From Burkholderia sp. Ac-20379 (lineage in GTDB: Bacteria; Pseudomonadota; Gammaproteobacteria; Burkholderiales; Burkholderiaceae): a stretch of 64,000 nt of DNA. This document shows, piece after piece, positions 33,321 to 42,416 of this stretch. The stretch lies in the NCBI RefSeq assembly GCF_017104645.1, contig NZ_JAAGPF010000001.1, forward strand, positions 1 through 64,000, given 5' to 3'. The translations under genes and the position numbers were made by a program. The notes beneath the pieces are model-generated. The model was not told where the DNA came from, made no database searches, and saw only the letters and a list, made by a program, of their open reading frames with translations. Position 1 is the stretch's first letter. Every line of letters begins with the position of its first letter.

Positions 33321-34514
33321 ATGAGACGTATTCCGAAACGTATTCGCCACACCGTTGTTCTGCTTGCCGTTCTGTTACTTGCGATCTGGTTGGTCTGGGC
33401 CGTGTTCTTCCGCATCGTCGAACATGCCGACACCGTCACCGTCGGGCGCGGCGACATCGAATCGAGCGTGACCGCGCTCGGCACCCTTCAGCCCCATAGC
33501 TACGTCGACGTCGGCGCGCAGGCGTCGGGCGAAATCCGCCGCATCTACGTGCAGCCCGGCGACAAGGTGCAGCGCGGGCAGTTGCTGGTCGAGATCGATC
33601 CGAGCATCCAGCAGGCCAAGGTGGACGTCGACCAGTCGACGCTCGCCAGCCTGCGCGCGCAACTGGTCGGCGCGAACGCGCAGCGCGATCTGGCGGTCGC
33701 GCAATATGCCCGGCAACGCCGCATGGCCGCCGACGGCTCCACCCGCGACGAAGACGTCCAAACCGCCCAGGCCGCGCTGGCGGCCGCCCGCGCGACGATC
33801 GACGAACTGCGCGCGCAGATCGACGGCGCGCAGTCGACGCTCAAGGGCGATCAGGCCCAGCTCGGCTACACGCGCATCTACGCGCCGATGAGCGGCACCG
33901 TGGTCACGCTCGACGCGCGCGCCGGCCAGACGCTGAACGCGACCTACCAGACCCCGAACATCCTGCGCATCGCCGATCTCTCCACCATGACGGTGTGGAC
34001 GCAAGTGTCCGAGGCCGACATCCTGCATGTGAAGCCGGGCATGCCGGTGTACTTCACGACGCTGGGCTCGCTCGACCGGCGCTGGAACGCCAAGGTCCGC
34101 CAGATCCTGCCCGCGCCGCCCAACCCTGTGAATCCGGCCGACAGCGGCGCGCAGTCGGGCAGTTCGAAAGCGGGCGGCGCGGGCGCCAGCAAGGTGGTGT
34201 TGTATACGGTGCTGTTCGACGTCGAGAACCAGGACGCCGAATTGATGCCGCAGATGAGCGCCCAGGTGTTCTTCATCGCCGCCCACGTGCACGACGCGCT
34301 GATCGCTCCGCTGGTGGCGTTGACGCCGGTGCCGGGCCAATCGGCCGCCTACACCGCGCAGGTGCTGGTGGGCGGCCGGATCGAATCGCGCGAGGTGCGC
34401 CTCGGCGTGCGCGACCGGCTCAATGGCCAGGTACTGTCGGGTCTTGCCGCCGGCGACAAGCTCGTGACCAACGTCACGCGCCGCCGCGCCTCGGACGGGA
34501 GATTCACTTGGTAA
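33321..34514 (+). CDS. Periplasmic adaptor (MacA/PvdR-like) of a tripartite exporter
   Basis: 397-residue HlyD-family membrane fusion protein. An N-terminal membrane anchor (about residues 11-30) is followed by a lipoyl half-motif ([17 protein letters not shown]), a helical hairpin (about 95-175), the second lipoyl half ([13 protein letters not shown]) and beta-barrel domains. The family links an inner-membrane ABC transporter to an outer-membrane channel. It overlaps the next gene by a few bases and heads a three-gene operon behind a strong Fur-like box, divergent from mbtH. By analogy with PvdR it probably exports the NRPS product. Ribosome binding site before ATG 33321 is weak. Confidence 0.92.
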   Translation: MRRIPKRIRHTVVLLAVLLLAIWLVWAVFFRIVEHADTVTVGRGDIESSVTALGTLQPHSYVDVGAQASGEIRRIYVQPGDKVQRGQLLVEIDPSIQQAKVDVDQSTLASLRAQLVGANAQRDLAVAQYARQRRMAADGSTRDEDVQTAQAALAAARATIDELRAQIDGAQSTLKGDQAQLGYTRIYAPMSGTVVTLDARAGQTLNATYQTPNILRIADLSTMTVWTQVSEADILHVKPGMPVYFTTLGSLDRRWNAKVRQILPAPPNPVNPADSGAQSGSSKAGGAGASKVVLYTVLFDVENQDAELMPQMSAQVFFIAAHVHDALIAPLVALTPVPGQSAAYTAQVLVGGRIESREVRLGVRDRLNGQVLSGLAAGDKLVTNVTRRRASDGRFTW

Positions 34515-36556
34515 GCGTGGCGCGCCCTCCGCAAGCCAACGCGGCGGCGGCGGCAAAGGCAGGCGACGAAGGCACGGCCGCGCCGCCGCTGATCGCGCTG
34601 CGCGGCATCCGCAAATCCTACGGCGGCAACACGCTCGGCCCCGACGGCAAGCCGCTGCCGGCCGTCGAGGTGCTGCGCGGCGTGGATCTGTCGATCCATG
34701 CCGGCGAATTCGTCGCGATCGTCGGTGCCTCGGGCTCGGGGAAATCGACGCTGATGCACATCCTCGGCTGCCTCGACCGCCCGAGCGCCGGCGAATACCG
34801 CTTCGGCGGCCGCGACATCGCGCATTTCGACGCCGACGAGCTGGCCTGGCTGCGGCGCGAGGCGTTCGGCTTCGTGTTCCAGGGCTATCACCTGATCGCC
34901 ACCGAAAGCGCGCGCGAGAACGTGGAAGTACCGGCCATCTACGCCGGCGTGCCGGCCGCCGAGCGCGAGCGGCGCGCCACCGCCCTGCTCACCCGGCTCG
35001 GGCTCGCCGAACGGCTGGCGAACCGGCCCAACCAGCTCTCCGGCGGCCAGCAGCAGCGCGTCTCGATCAGCCGCGCGCTGATGAACGGCGGCCACATCGT
35101 GCTGGCCGACGAGCCGACCGGCGCGCTCGACACCACCAGCGGCGCCGAGGTGATGCGGCTGCTGGCCGAGCTGGCCGAGGCCGGCCACACCATCATCCTG
35201 ATCACGCACGACCGGCGGGTCGCCGCGCGCGCGCAACGCACCATCGAGATCCGCGACGGGCAGATCGTGGCCGATTCGGGCGCGACGGCGCGCCCGCCCG
35301 GCTCGCCGGCCTCGCTCGACGCCGCCTCGCTGATCGCGACCATGAGCTCGGGCGTGGCGCACACCGCGCCGCTGCTCGCCGAAGTGGGCGATGCGATGCG
35401 CGCCGCCTGGCGCGTGCTGTGGATCAACCGCTTCCGCACCTTGCTGACGCTGCTCGGCATCATCATCGGCGTGACCTCGGTGATCGCCATGCTCGCGATC
35501 GGCGCGGGCACCGAGCGGCAGGTCATCGAGAAGATGGCGAGCTTCGGCACCAACCGCATGTACGTGGTGCCGGGCGGCGACAACCCGCGCGGCCCCGGCG
35601 GCACGCTGTCCGTGGGCGATGCCGACCTGGTGCGGCAAGTGCCCGACGTGACGGCCGCGATGCCGTTCCTGAGCAGCAGCGCCACCGTGCGCTACAGCAA
35701 TCTCGACGTGTCGGTGCCGATCTGGGCCGTGACCGAGCAGGCGCCGACGGTGCTGAACTGGAAGCCCGTGCGCGGCATCTTCTTCAGCGCGCACGACGTG
35801 CACGATCTGGCCACCGTGGCCGTGATCGGCAAGCGCGTGCGGGAAAAGCTGTTCGGCGACGCCAATCCGCTCGGCCGCTACGTGCTCGTGAACAACGTGC
35901 CGTTCCAGGTGATCGGCGAGCTCGCGGAGAAAGGCGCCACCTCGGGCGAGGCCGACGACGACAACGTGATCCTGATCCCGTTCACCACCGGTGCGCACCG
36001 GCTGGTGGGCACCGACAACCTGTCGTGGATCTCGATCCTGATCGGCCATCTCGATCGGGCCGACGACACCGCCAAGCGCATCACCCGGGTGCTCGAGGAC
36101 AACCATCACATGCGCGACTTCCAGGTGTACAACGCGGCCGCCTCGGTCAAGGCCCAAACCGAAACCCAGGACACGCTCACGCTGATGCTCGGCCTGATCG
36201 CGGCGATCTCGCTGCTGGTGGGCGGGATCGGCGTGATGAACATCATGCTGATGACGGTGCGCGAGCGCACCCGCGAAATCGGCATCCGGATCGCCACCGG
36301 CGCGCGGCAACGCGACATCATGCGGCAGTTCCTGACCGAGGCCACGCTCGTTTCGGGCGTGGGCGGGCTGCTCGGCGTGGCGGGCGGCCTGGCCACCGGC
36401 GCGGTGCTGATCGCGTGCGGCGTGCCGGCGATCTTCTCGATCCGCGCGATCGTAGGCGCGTTCGCCTGCGCGCTGGCGACGGGCCTCATCTTCGGCTTCA
36501 TGCCGGCCAGGCAGGCGGCGCGCCTCGACCCGGTGGTCGCGCTCGCGGGGGAATGA
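34508..36556 (+). CDS. MacB/PvdT-like ABC exporter (ATPase-permease fusion)
   Basis: 682 residues with the MacB layout. The N-terminal ATPase has Walker [10 protein letters not shown] (about 73), signature LSGGQQQRV (about 176) and Walker [12 protein letters not shown] (about 197). The first membrane segment is near 308 ([13 protein letters not shown]), followed by a large periplasmic domain and three C-terminal membrane segments (about 556-680) with the conserved GIGVMNIM and [13 protein letters not shown] prefer TTG 34508, which has GGGAG six bases upstream and overlaps the adaptor stop; GTG 34517 is possible. It sits between the adaptor and channel genes and likely powers efflux of the lipopeptide from the periplasm. 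Confidence 0.92.
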   Translation: MVSVARPPQANAAAAAKAGDEGTAAPPLIALRGIRKSYGGNTLGPDGKPLPAVEVLRGVDLSIHAGEFVAIVGASGSGKSTLMHILGCLDRPSAGEYRFGGRDIAHFDADELAWLRREAFGFVFQGYHLIATESARENVEVPAIYAGVPAAERERRATALLTRLGLAERLANRPNQLSGGQQQRVSISRALMNGGHIVLADEPTGALDTTSGAEVMRLLAELAEAGHTIILITHDRRVAARAQRTIEIRDGQIVADSGATARPPGSPASLDAASLIATMSSGVAHTAPLLAEVGDAMRAAWRVLWINRFRTLLTLLGIIIGVTSVIAMLAIGAGTERQVIEKMASFGTNRMYVVPGGDNPRGPGGTLSVGDADLVRQVPDVTAAMPFLSSSATVRYSNLDVSVPIWAVTEQAPTVLNWKPVRGIFFSAHDVHDLATVAVIGKRVREKLFGDANPLGRYVLVNNVPFQVIGELAEKGATSGEADDDNVILIPFTTGAHRLVGTDNLSWISILIGHLDRADDTAKRITRVLEDNHHMRDFQVYNAAASVKAQTETQDTLTLMLGLIAAISLLVGGIGVMNIMLMTVRERTREIGIRIATGARQRDIMRQFLTEATLVSGVGGLLGVAGGLATGAVLIACGVPAIFSIRAIVGAFACALATGLIFGFMPARQAARLDPVVALAGE

Positions 36557-36557
36557 C

Positions 36558-38006
36558 TTGAACACACGACAACGTTGGATCGCGGCGTGCGCGGCCGCCG
36601 CGCTGGCCGGTTGCGCCGGCCCCGCCTCGACCGATTCGGGCATCGCCGCGCCCGAGGCATGGCGTTTCGCGAAGGCGGCGCCGGGCCAACCCGCGGCAAC
36701 GAACACGCTGGCCGACGACTGGTGGCGCGCGTTCGGCAACAGCGAACTCGACCGGCTGGTGGCGCAAGCCAGCGCCAACAACAACGATCTGGCCGCGGCG
36801 ATGGCGCGCGTGGACGAAGCGCGCGCCTCCGCCCGGATCGCCGGCGCCGCGCTGCTGCCGACCGTGTCCGGGTTCGGCGACGCCAGCCATCAGGGCGGCC
36901 TGATCGTCTCCAGCACCAGCGACAACGGCACCGGTTTCGACCTCGGCCTGGTCGCCAGCTACGAGCTCGATTTCTGGGGCAAGAACCGCGCGACGCGCGA
37001 CGCCGCGCGCGCCACCTGGCGCGCCTCGGCGTACGACCGCGACACGGTCGCGCTGACGCTGTCGGCCGACGTGACGAACGCCTGGCTGCAGGCCGTGGCC
37101 ATGCGCGAGCGCACCGCCATCGCCGCACGCAACCTGCAATCGGCGGCGCGCGTTCTGGCCAACGTCGAATCGCGCTACCGGGCCGGCGCGGCCACCGCGA
37201 CCGAGCTGGCGCAGCAACGCGCGGCGGCCGCCGCGCAACGCCGCAGCCTGGCCGCGCTCTCGAGCCAGGCCAACGACAGCCTGACCACGCTGGCCGTGCT
37301 GCTCGGCGAACCGGTTGCGCAGTTGCAACTGAACACCGGCTCGCTCGACGCCGTGCAGGCGCCCGCGATCGATGCGGGCGTGCCCTCCTCGGTACTCGTG
37401 CAGCGTCCCGATCTGGCGCGCGCCGAGGCGCTGCTGGCCGCGGCCGATGCGAATATCACGGTGGCCCGCGCGGCCATGCTGCCGAGCCTGAGCCTCTCGG
37501 CCTCGGTCGGCGTCGGCAGCGAAAAGATCCGCACGCTGTTCGACAGCACCGTCTACAGCGTCGCGGCCGGCCTGACCGCGCCGATCTTCAATGGCGGCGC
37601 GTTGCGCGCCGGGCGCGATCTGGCCGTGGCGCAGCGGCGCGAATTGCTGGCCACCTACCGGCAGGCGATCGTCGCGGCCTTCGGCGACGTCGAACGCGCG
37701 CTGAACGCGGTGCAAGGCGCCGACGCGCAACTGGCCGCCAGCCGCGACGAAGTGGACGCGGCGCAACACGCGCTGACGCTGGCCGAAAGCCGCTACCGCG
37801 CCGGCGCGGAAACCTTCCTGACGGTGTTGAGCGCGCAGCAGACCTTGTTCACGGCGCAGGACAGCGCCGCCTCGCTGCAACTGGCGCGCCTGCAGGCGTC
37901 GGTGGGCCTGTACCGGGCGCTGGGCGGCGGCTGGCGGAAACCGGACGGCGACGCCGTGGCCGGCAAGGCGGATTCCGGCTCGCCGCGCCCGATCTCGGCC
38001 GGTTGA
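36558..38006 (+). CDS. Outer-membrane efflux lipoprotein (NodT/OprM/OpmQ-like)
   Basis: 482 residues, TolC-type channel. The signal peptide ends in the lipobox LAGC, so the protein is lipid-anchored. Two repeated halves of outer-membrane efflux sequence follow, with DDWWRAFGN, YELDFWGKN and the second-half LPSLSLSASVGVGSEKI region. The start is TTG 36558, one base after the MacB stop, with GGGGGA upstream. It completes the adaptor-pump-channel operon. Confidence 0.93.
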   Translation: MNTRQRWIAACAAAALAGCAGPASTDSGIAAPEAWRFAKAAPGQPAATNTLADDWWRAFGNSELDRLVAQASANNNDLAAAMARVDEARASARIAGAALLPTVSGFGDASHQGGLIVSSTSDNGTGFDLGLVASYELDFWGKNRATRDAARATWRASAYDRDTVALTLSADVTNAWLQAVAMRERTAIAARNLQSAARVLANVESRYRAGAATATELAQQRAAAAAQRRSLAALSSQANDSLTTLAVLLGEPVAQLQLNTGSLDAVQAPAIDAGVPSSVLVQRPDLARAEALLAAADANITVARAAMLPSLSLSASVGVGSEKIRTLFDSTVYSVAAGLTAPIFNGGALRAGRDLAVAQRRELLATYRQAIVAAFGDVERALNAVQGADAQLAASRDEVDAAQHALTLAESRYRAGAETFLTVLSAQQTLFTAQDSAASLQLARLQASVGLYRALGGGWRKPDGDAVAGKADSGSPRPISAG

Positions 38007-38049
38007 TGCTCGCGCAGCCGGGGGGCGCACCCCGGCGCGCAGCCGGTGG

Positions 38050-38145
38050 GCTCGGTCGGGGCTCGGTCGGGGCTCGGTCGGGGTCAACCGGGTCAACCGG
38101 GTCAGCCGGGTCAGCCGGGTCAGCCGGGTCAGCCGGGTCAGCCGG
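38050..38145. repeat. Short tandem repeats downstream of the exporter operon
   Basis: About three copies of an 11-bp GCTCGGTCGGG-type unit (38050-38082) are followed by seven head-to-tail copies of a 9-bp unit (38083-38145): two GTCAACCGG and five GTCAGCCGG. They lie in the 233-bp gap between convergent genes, and a short T run follows. Confidence 0.9.
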
Positions 38146-38239
38146 GATTTTTAGCCGAGATCCCGCTCGAACTCAGCCCGAACTCAGCCAAGATCCCGCT
38201 CGAACGCAGCCAGCCCGCATCCCCATCAACCCAAACCAT

Positions 38240-39037
38240 TCACGCCCCGGCCGTCGAGGCGGCGGGCGCGGGCGGCCGGGCCATCGCCCGGGCCAACGAT
38301 TCGGCCACTTGCGCAAGCACCGGCCCCGGCCCGGTTTCGAGATAGAAATGCCCGCCGGCGAACGCGTGGAACGTGCAGTCTCCACGCGTCGTGTCGCGCC
38401 AGCCCGCGAGCTTGGCGGCGTCGGCGGTATTCGCGTCGTCGCGGCCGGTCAACACCGTCACCGGGCAGTCGAGCAGCGGGCGCTGCGACGGCCCCGGAAA
38501 CGTGCTCGGATACATGCCGCACAGATGGAAATCGGCGCGAAACAGCGGCAGCAGCATCTCGATGAAATCGCGCTCGCGCAGCAACGCCTCGGGCGTGCCG
38601 CCCAGCGAACGCAGCCGCGCGACCAACTGATCGTGCGTGCATTCGAGCCAGTGCGTCTCGCGCACGCGCAGCGAGGGCGCAACCGAGGCCGACGCCCCGA
38701 ACCACACCGGCGTGCCGCCACCGTGCTCGCGCAATGCATGAATCAGCTCGTAGGCGATCAGGGAGCCCATGCTGTGCCCGAACAACGCGAACGCGCGCTC
38801 GGGGTCGCGCCGCGCCTGCAATTCGGCACGCATCGTCTCGAGCAGCGCCGGCCATTGCGCGATGGGCGGCACCGTGCGGCGCGTGCCGTGGCCCGGCAAC
38901 TCCAGCGGCACCAGTTCGACGCCATGCGGCAACGCCTGCTGCCAGCGCCGATACAGGGAAACGGCCCCGCCCGCATGGGCAAGACAGAACAACTGCACGG
39001 GCGGCACGCTCGCCGGTGCGACTCCATTCGCGGACAT
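38240..39037 (-). CDS. Second type II thioesterase
   Basis: 266-residue alpha/beta hydrolase with the editing-thioesterase layout: VQLFCLAHAGGA, Ser89 in FGHSMGS, TGRDDANT for the acidic residue and FAGGHFYLE for histidine. It resembles the 31898-32662 protein but is clearly distinct in sequence. I chose ATG 39037 (MSANGVAP), which has GAGGTG upstream and gives a normal family length; the in-frame ATG at 39115 has no ribosome binding site and adds an atypical 26 residues. It is divergent from the PPTase-like gene across a region with two Fur-like boxes, so it probably belongs to the same regulon. Confidence 0.9.
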   Translation of the reverse strand: MSANGVAPASVPPVQLFCLAHAGGAVSLYRRWQQALPHGVELVPLELPGHGTRRTVPPIAQWPALLETMRAELQARRDPERAFALFGHSMGSLIAYELIHALREHGGGTPVWFGASASVAPSLRVRETHWLECTHDQLVARLRSLGGTPEALLRERDFIEMLLPLFRADFHLCGMYPSTFPGPSQRPLLDCPVTVLTGRDDANTADAAKLAGWRDTTRGDCTFHAFAGGHFYLETGPGPVLAQVAESLARAMARPPAPAASTAGA

Positions 39038-39128
39038 CGATCGGTACACCTCGGGCGCGACCGCACGGCAGCGGCTCGCCACGGAACATTGTGGAATCAA
39101 CGCCTCGCTTCGCATCGCCGCATGCAGT

Positions 39129-39147
39129 GCGAATGAGAATCATTGAT
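39129..39147. promoter_or_regulatory. Fur box upstream of the second thioesterase
   Basis: The core AATGAGAATCATT gives 13 of 19 matches to the Fur consensus. On the minus strand a TTGACA (39188-39183) lies upstream of it, but its -10 partner is poor. Confidence 0.68.
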
Positions 39148-39260
39148 GGCGGGCTGCGTACTCTGCGATGCACGCCCGGCCCTGTCAAGCGGTGTCGCAA
39201 AGCGTGTCGTGCGTCGCGCTCTGCCGGGCAGCGCAGCCTGGTAAACCACGCTTACATTCT

Positions 39261-39279
39261 GCAAATGAGAACCATTTGC
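39261..39279. promoter_or_regulatory. Fur box upstream of the PPTase-like gene
   Basis: GCAAATGAGAACCATTTGC is a near-perfect palindrome with 13 of 19 matches to the Fur consensus, in the divergent promoter region shared with the second thioesterase. Confidence 0.68.
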
Positions 39280-39431
39280 ATTAATCTCAAAATTATCGGA
39301 ACATAGCGGCACTTCGAATCACAACCAGAGAGAGCTGGAACGATCATGCATGCCGAGAACCTGCCGCATGCCGCCGCGCGATCGTCTACCCCGAGGGCCG
39401 GCCGCACCGCTCGCCGGTGGGAGGGACACGC

Positions 39432-40283
39432 ATGAGCGCCGACGTACGCGAACACCGCAGCCTGGCCGCCACGGGCAGCGCCGCGCCCGCGCCCATCGAT
39501 GCCGCACAGGCCGAACGCCGCATCGAACTCGCCCCCGGCCTGCACTTCAGCACGCACCCGCTGGCCGAACAGCCACCGTTTTGCGACGCGCCGCTTCACG
39601 ACGACGCGCTGCGCCTCTGGCTGCTGCGCCCCGAATGGCAACTGCTGTCGCGCGAGGATGCGTTCGCGCGCCTCTCGCCGCACGAACGCAAACGCACCAA
39701 GTGCTTTCCGCAGCCAAGCATCGGCAAGCGCTTCGCGGTGGGCCGCGCGGTGTTGCGCGGGATTCTCGGCGGCATGCTCGCGGTGCCGCCGAAATCGCTG
39801 GAGATCGTCGATCACGAAAGCGGCCGCGTCACGCTGAACCTGCCTGACGCGAAGCAGCCGATCGACATCGCCGTGGCCTACGCGGGCATCTGGATCCTGA
39901 TCGGGATCGGTGCGCAGCCGCTCGGGCTGGCCACCGCGTTTTCGACCGGCGACGTGGTGAACGACGACGAGCAGCATCGCGTGCGCCTCGCCAGCGTGGC
40001 CGCCGCGGCCGGTACGCCGTCCGCCGCCGGCTATCTGTGCCAGACGACCGACACGCACGCGCATCGCGTGCACACGCACGACGCCGGCACCTGGCGCGTG
40101 ATCGATCTGCCGATGCCGGGCCGTCAATGCATCGCGTCGGTCGCCGCGCGCGAGATTCGCGACGTGCAGGCGAGCGGCTGGAACAGCTCGGTCAAGCTGC
40201 CCGCGCCGCCTCGCGCGAACGCACGCGGCCGCCGCACCGATGCGCAGGCCGGCGTCGCGGCCGGGCTGACGCGCACCGGCTGA
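39432..40283 (+). CDS. Diverged Sfp-type phosphopantetheinyl-transferase-like protein
   Basis: 283 residues. The middle resembles Sfp-type PPTases, which arm carrier domains with phosphopantetheine: RLSPHERKRTKCF, then KRFAVGRAVLRGILG, then a GRVTLNL segment. However, the metal-binding GxDxE is replaced by IGIGAQP, and I see no WxxKEA motif. Either it is a very diverged family member or it has lost activity; the position within the iron-regulated cluster supports an NRPS-related origin. ATG 39432 has GGAGGG six bases upstream; an earlier in-frame GTG at 39417 is less likely. Confidence 0.65.
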   Translation: MSADVREHRSLAATGSAAPAPIDAAQAERRIELAPGLHFSTHPLAEQPPFCDAPLHDDALRLWLLRPEWQLLSREDAFARLSPHERKRTKCFPQPSIGKRFAVGRAVLRGILGGMLAVPPKSLEIVDHESGRVTLNLPDAKQPIDIAVAYAGIWILIGIGAQPLGLATAFSTGDVVNDDEQHRVRLASVAAAAGTPSAAGYLCQTTDTHAHRVHTHDAGTWRVIDLPMPGRQCIASVAAREIRDVQASGWNSSVKLPAPPRANARGRRTDAQAGVAAGLTRTG

Positions 40284-40301
40284 ACGCGTATTCGGCGCGT
40301 G

Positions 40302-40606
40302 GCCGTTTCGGGCCGAGTCGCGTGTGCAACAGCGCTTCGCGCCGCGGATTCGACCTGCGCGTTCACGCCATCGCCGCATGCTGTCGTTTCGGGTCACGCG
40401 TGCGCAACAGCGCTTCGCGCCGCGGATTCGACCCGCGCGTTCACGCCATCGCCGCATGCCGTCGTTTCGGGTCACGCGTGCGCAACAGCGCTTCGCGCCG
40501 CGGATTCGACCCGCGCGTTCACGCCATCGCCGCATGCCGTCGTTTCGGGTCACGCGTGCGCAACAGCGCTTCGCGCCGCAGACTTGCCCCACACGTTCAC
40601 GCCATC
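40302..40606. repeat. 78-bp tandem repeat, about four copies
   Basis: The segment CAACAGCGCTTCGCGCCG recurs at 40327, 40405, 40483 and 40561, an exact 78-bp period. The middle units are nearly perfect and the outer ones degenerate. Since 78 is a multiple of 3, frames stay open through it on both strands, which creates long false ORFs. It fills most of the 500-bp gap between the PPTase-like gene and the next gene. Confidence 0.95.
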
Positions 40607-40783
40607 GTCGGGCCGAGCGTTCACAAACTTGCAATCCGTCGCGACGCGACGCGCCGCGCGGCGCGTCGTTGCCACCGTCCGGCGGCGTCGATATATTACG
40701 CACGGCGCCTGCCATCCAGGCCACGCCATGCAAGCAGGCCATCCGCCCTGCCGGCGCCAACCCGACAATCCGACGGTGGATCG

Positions 40784-41539
40784 ATGACGTCACGCAAGAA
40801 TCGCCTTCTGGTTTATCTGCTCGCCGCCGTGCTCGGCGTGATCGCGGTGCGCACGGTGCAGCACCTTCGCGGCGCGCCGGACGGCACCACGCCGCCCGCC
40901 TCCACCAGCAGCAAGCAGGAAGATGAAGCCGACGACGACAACCCGTTCGCCGAAAACGTGCCCGCGCACGCGGCCTACGAGCGCTTCATGGAGAAGCTCG
41001 ACGACAACGCGAAGTTCCAGGCCGCGCTGGCCGGCGACAAGCAGGCCGACGGCTACGCAAAGGGCTACGGCCTCGCGCAGGACGGCCTGCCGCGCCTGTC
41101 CGACGCGCAGCTCGAACAGCGGCTCGCGCTGATGGCGAAGCTCGTGGCGGGCATGCCCGATCAGGACTGCCAGACGTTGTCGCGGCCGGCCGTCAAGCCC
41201 GAAGACAAGGAACGCATGCTCAACGACGCGATCGCACGCCTGAACGAGGCCGATGCGAACGCGTGGTTCGACATCTCGCTGGCCTCGGTGCAGGCCGTGC
41301 TCGACAACACGCCCGCGATCGACCCCGACCGCGCGGCCGTCACCACCGCGCTCGAACGAATCGTGCAGCCGCTGCCGCCCGCCGGGCGCAAGACCTTCCT
41401 CGACGCCACGCGCGCGCCGGCCACCGCCACGCCGGCCGACACCTGCACGGCGATGCGCACGCTGTACCGCAACGCGCTGACGCTCGACGCGCCTTACAAG
41501 GCCGCGATCGCGCGCGGGCTGGTCGTGCAAGCGAAGTAG
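40784..41539 (+). CDS. Hypothetical membrane-anchored or exported protein
   Basis: 251 residues; I do not recognise the family. One N-terminal hydrophobic segment (about 8-24, LLVYLLAAVLGVIAVRTV) is followed by an acidic, disordered stretch (SSKQEDEADDDNP) and a mostly helical hydrophilic domain, so it is likely anchored in the inner membrane facing the periplasm, or secreted. Two cysteines (DQDCQT and DTCTAM) could form a disulfide. ATG 40784 has GGTGGA upstream. It lies beyond the iron-regulated cluster and has no visible Fur site. Confidence 0.75.
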   Translation: MTSRKNRLLVYLLAAVLGVIAVRTVQHLRGAPDGTTPPASTSSKQEDEADDDNPFAENVPAHAAYERFMEKLDDNAKFQAALAGDKQADGYAKGYGLAQDGLPRLSDAQLEQRLALMAKLVAGMPDQDCQTLSRPAVKPEDKERMLNDAIARLNEADANAWFDISLASVQAVLDNTPAIDPDRAAVTTALERIVQPLPPAGRKTFLDATRAPATATPADTCTAMRTLYRNALTLDAPYKAAIARGLVVQAK

Positions 41540-41681
41540 CGCCTGCGGCAGGCGTCCGCATTGGTGCCGCCGGCGCACTGAAATCATGACGCCGCGTGTC
41601 TGTTTTCGCGGCGCCCGCGTGCGGAGAATGCGTCCTGTCGATCGGCAAGCGTCCTTGCCGAGACGTTACAGGAGCCTCATC

Positions 41682-41963
41682 GTGAAAACGCAATCGCTCG
41701 TTCTGCTGTTCGCCGCACTCGCCGCCTCGTTCGCCGCGCAGGCGCAATCCACCGTCACGCGCGCCGAGGTGCGCCAGGAACTCGACCAACTCGCCGCCGT
41801 CGGCTATCGTCCCGCGCGCAACGACATCCGCTACCCCGACGCGATCCAGGCCGCCGAAGCGCGGTTGCACGGCGCGCAGGCGTCGGCCGGCGTCGGCTAT
41901 CAGGCCGGCGCGCGCAGCGAGGCCGGCGCGGGGCGCACGGCATCGCCGTATCTGCATCATTGA
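41682..41963 (+). CDS. Small exported DUF4148-type protein
   Basis: 93 residues. A signal peptide (SLVLLFAALAASFAAQAQ) precedes a short mature protein with the motif VGYRPARNDIRYPDAIQAAE. Proteins of this kind (DUF4148) are numerous in Burkholderia and of unknown function. The start is GTG 41682 with a clear AGGAG seven bases upstream. A related protein is encoded at 45392-45709. Confidence 0.85.
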   Translation: MKTQSLVLLFAALAASFAAQAQSTVTRAEVRQELDQLAAVGYRPARNDIRYPDAIQAAEARLHGAQASAGVGYQAGARSEAGAGRTASPYLHH

Positions 41964-42079
41964 AGCCGATCCGGGTAGCATCGTGCGATGGCCGCGATCC
42001 GGCGGCCATCGCCGCTGCGCCGCGCGCGATTCGCCACGCAGCGCCTGCCCAACCTTCCCGTCTCGAGAGGTGCCCGACA

Positions 42080-42406
42080 ATGCCCTGGCTTCACTTCGTA
42101 GCGTGGTTCTTCGGCGGCGTGTTCCTCGCCAACGCCCTGCCGCATGTCGTCAGCGGCGTTCGCGGCGAACCGTTTCAAAGCCCGTTCGCCACGCCGCGCG
42201 GACGCGGGCTGTCCTCGTCCACGGTGAACGTCGTGTGGGGGTTTTTCAATCTGGCGGTGGGCTACGCGCTGACCTGCCACGTGGGGCAGTTCGACCTGCG
42301 CGACACGGCCGATGCGGCCGCGCTCGGTTTGGGCATGCTGGCGCTCAGCCTGTTCGCCGCCCGGCATTTCGGGCAGTTTCACGGCGGCAGGCGCGCCGGG
42401 CGCTGA
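42080..42406 (+). CDS. Small integral membrane protein
   Basis: 108 residues with about three hydrophobic segments (FVAWFFGGVFLANALPHVV, VVWGFFNLAVGYALTC and LGLGMLALSLFAARHF). No family is recognised with certainty. ATG 42080 has GAGAGG about nine bases upstream. It converges with the DeoR-type remnant that follows, with only 10 bp between the stops. Confidence 0.75.
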   Translation: MPWLHFVAWFFGGVFLANALPHVVSGVRGEPFQSPFATPRGRGLSSSTVNVVWGFFNLAVGYALTCHVGQFDLRDTADAAALGLGMLALSLFAARHFGQFHGGRRAGR

Positions 42407-42416
42407 ATCGACGCGC

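Noticed and set aside
34349-36784. 811-residue minus-strand open frame
   Set aside because: His/Arg/Gly-rich shadow of the MacB-like gene.
38226-39200. 324-residue minus-strand frame overlapping the second thioesterase
   Set aside because: Different frame from the GHSMG-containing thioesterase, with shadow composition.
40302-40606. CRISPR array
   Set aside because: The units are continuous 78-bp tandem copies with no unique spacers, and no cas genes are present.
39252-40793. 513-residue minus-strand frame with repeated MRRWRERAGRIRG units
   Set aside because: The repeats are only the antisense reading of the 78-bp DNA repeat, and the rest is antisense to the PPTase-like gene; no start signal or family motif.
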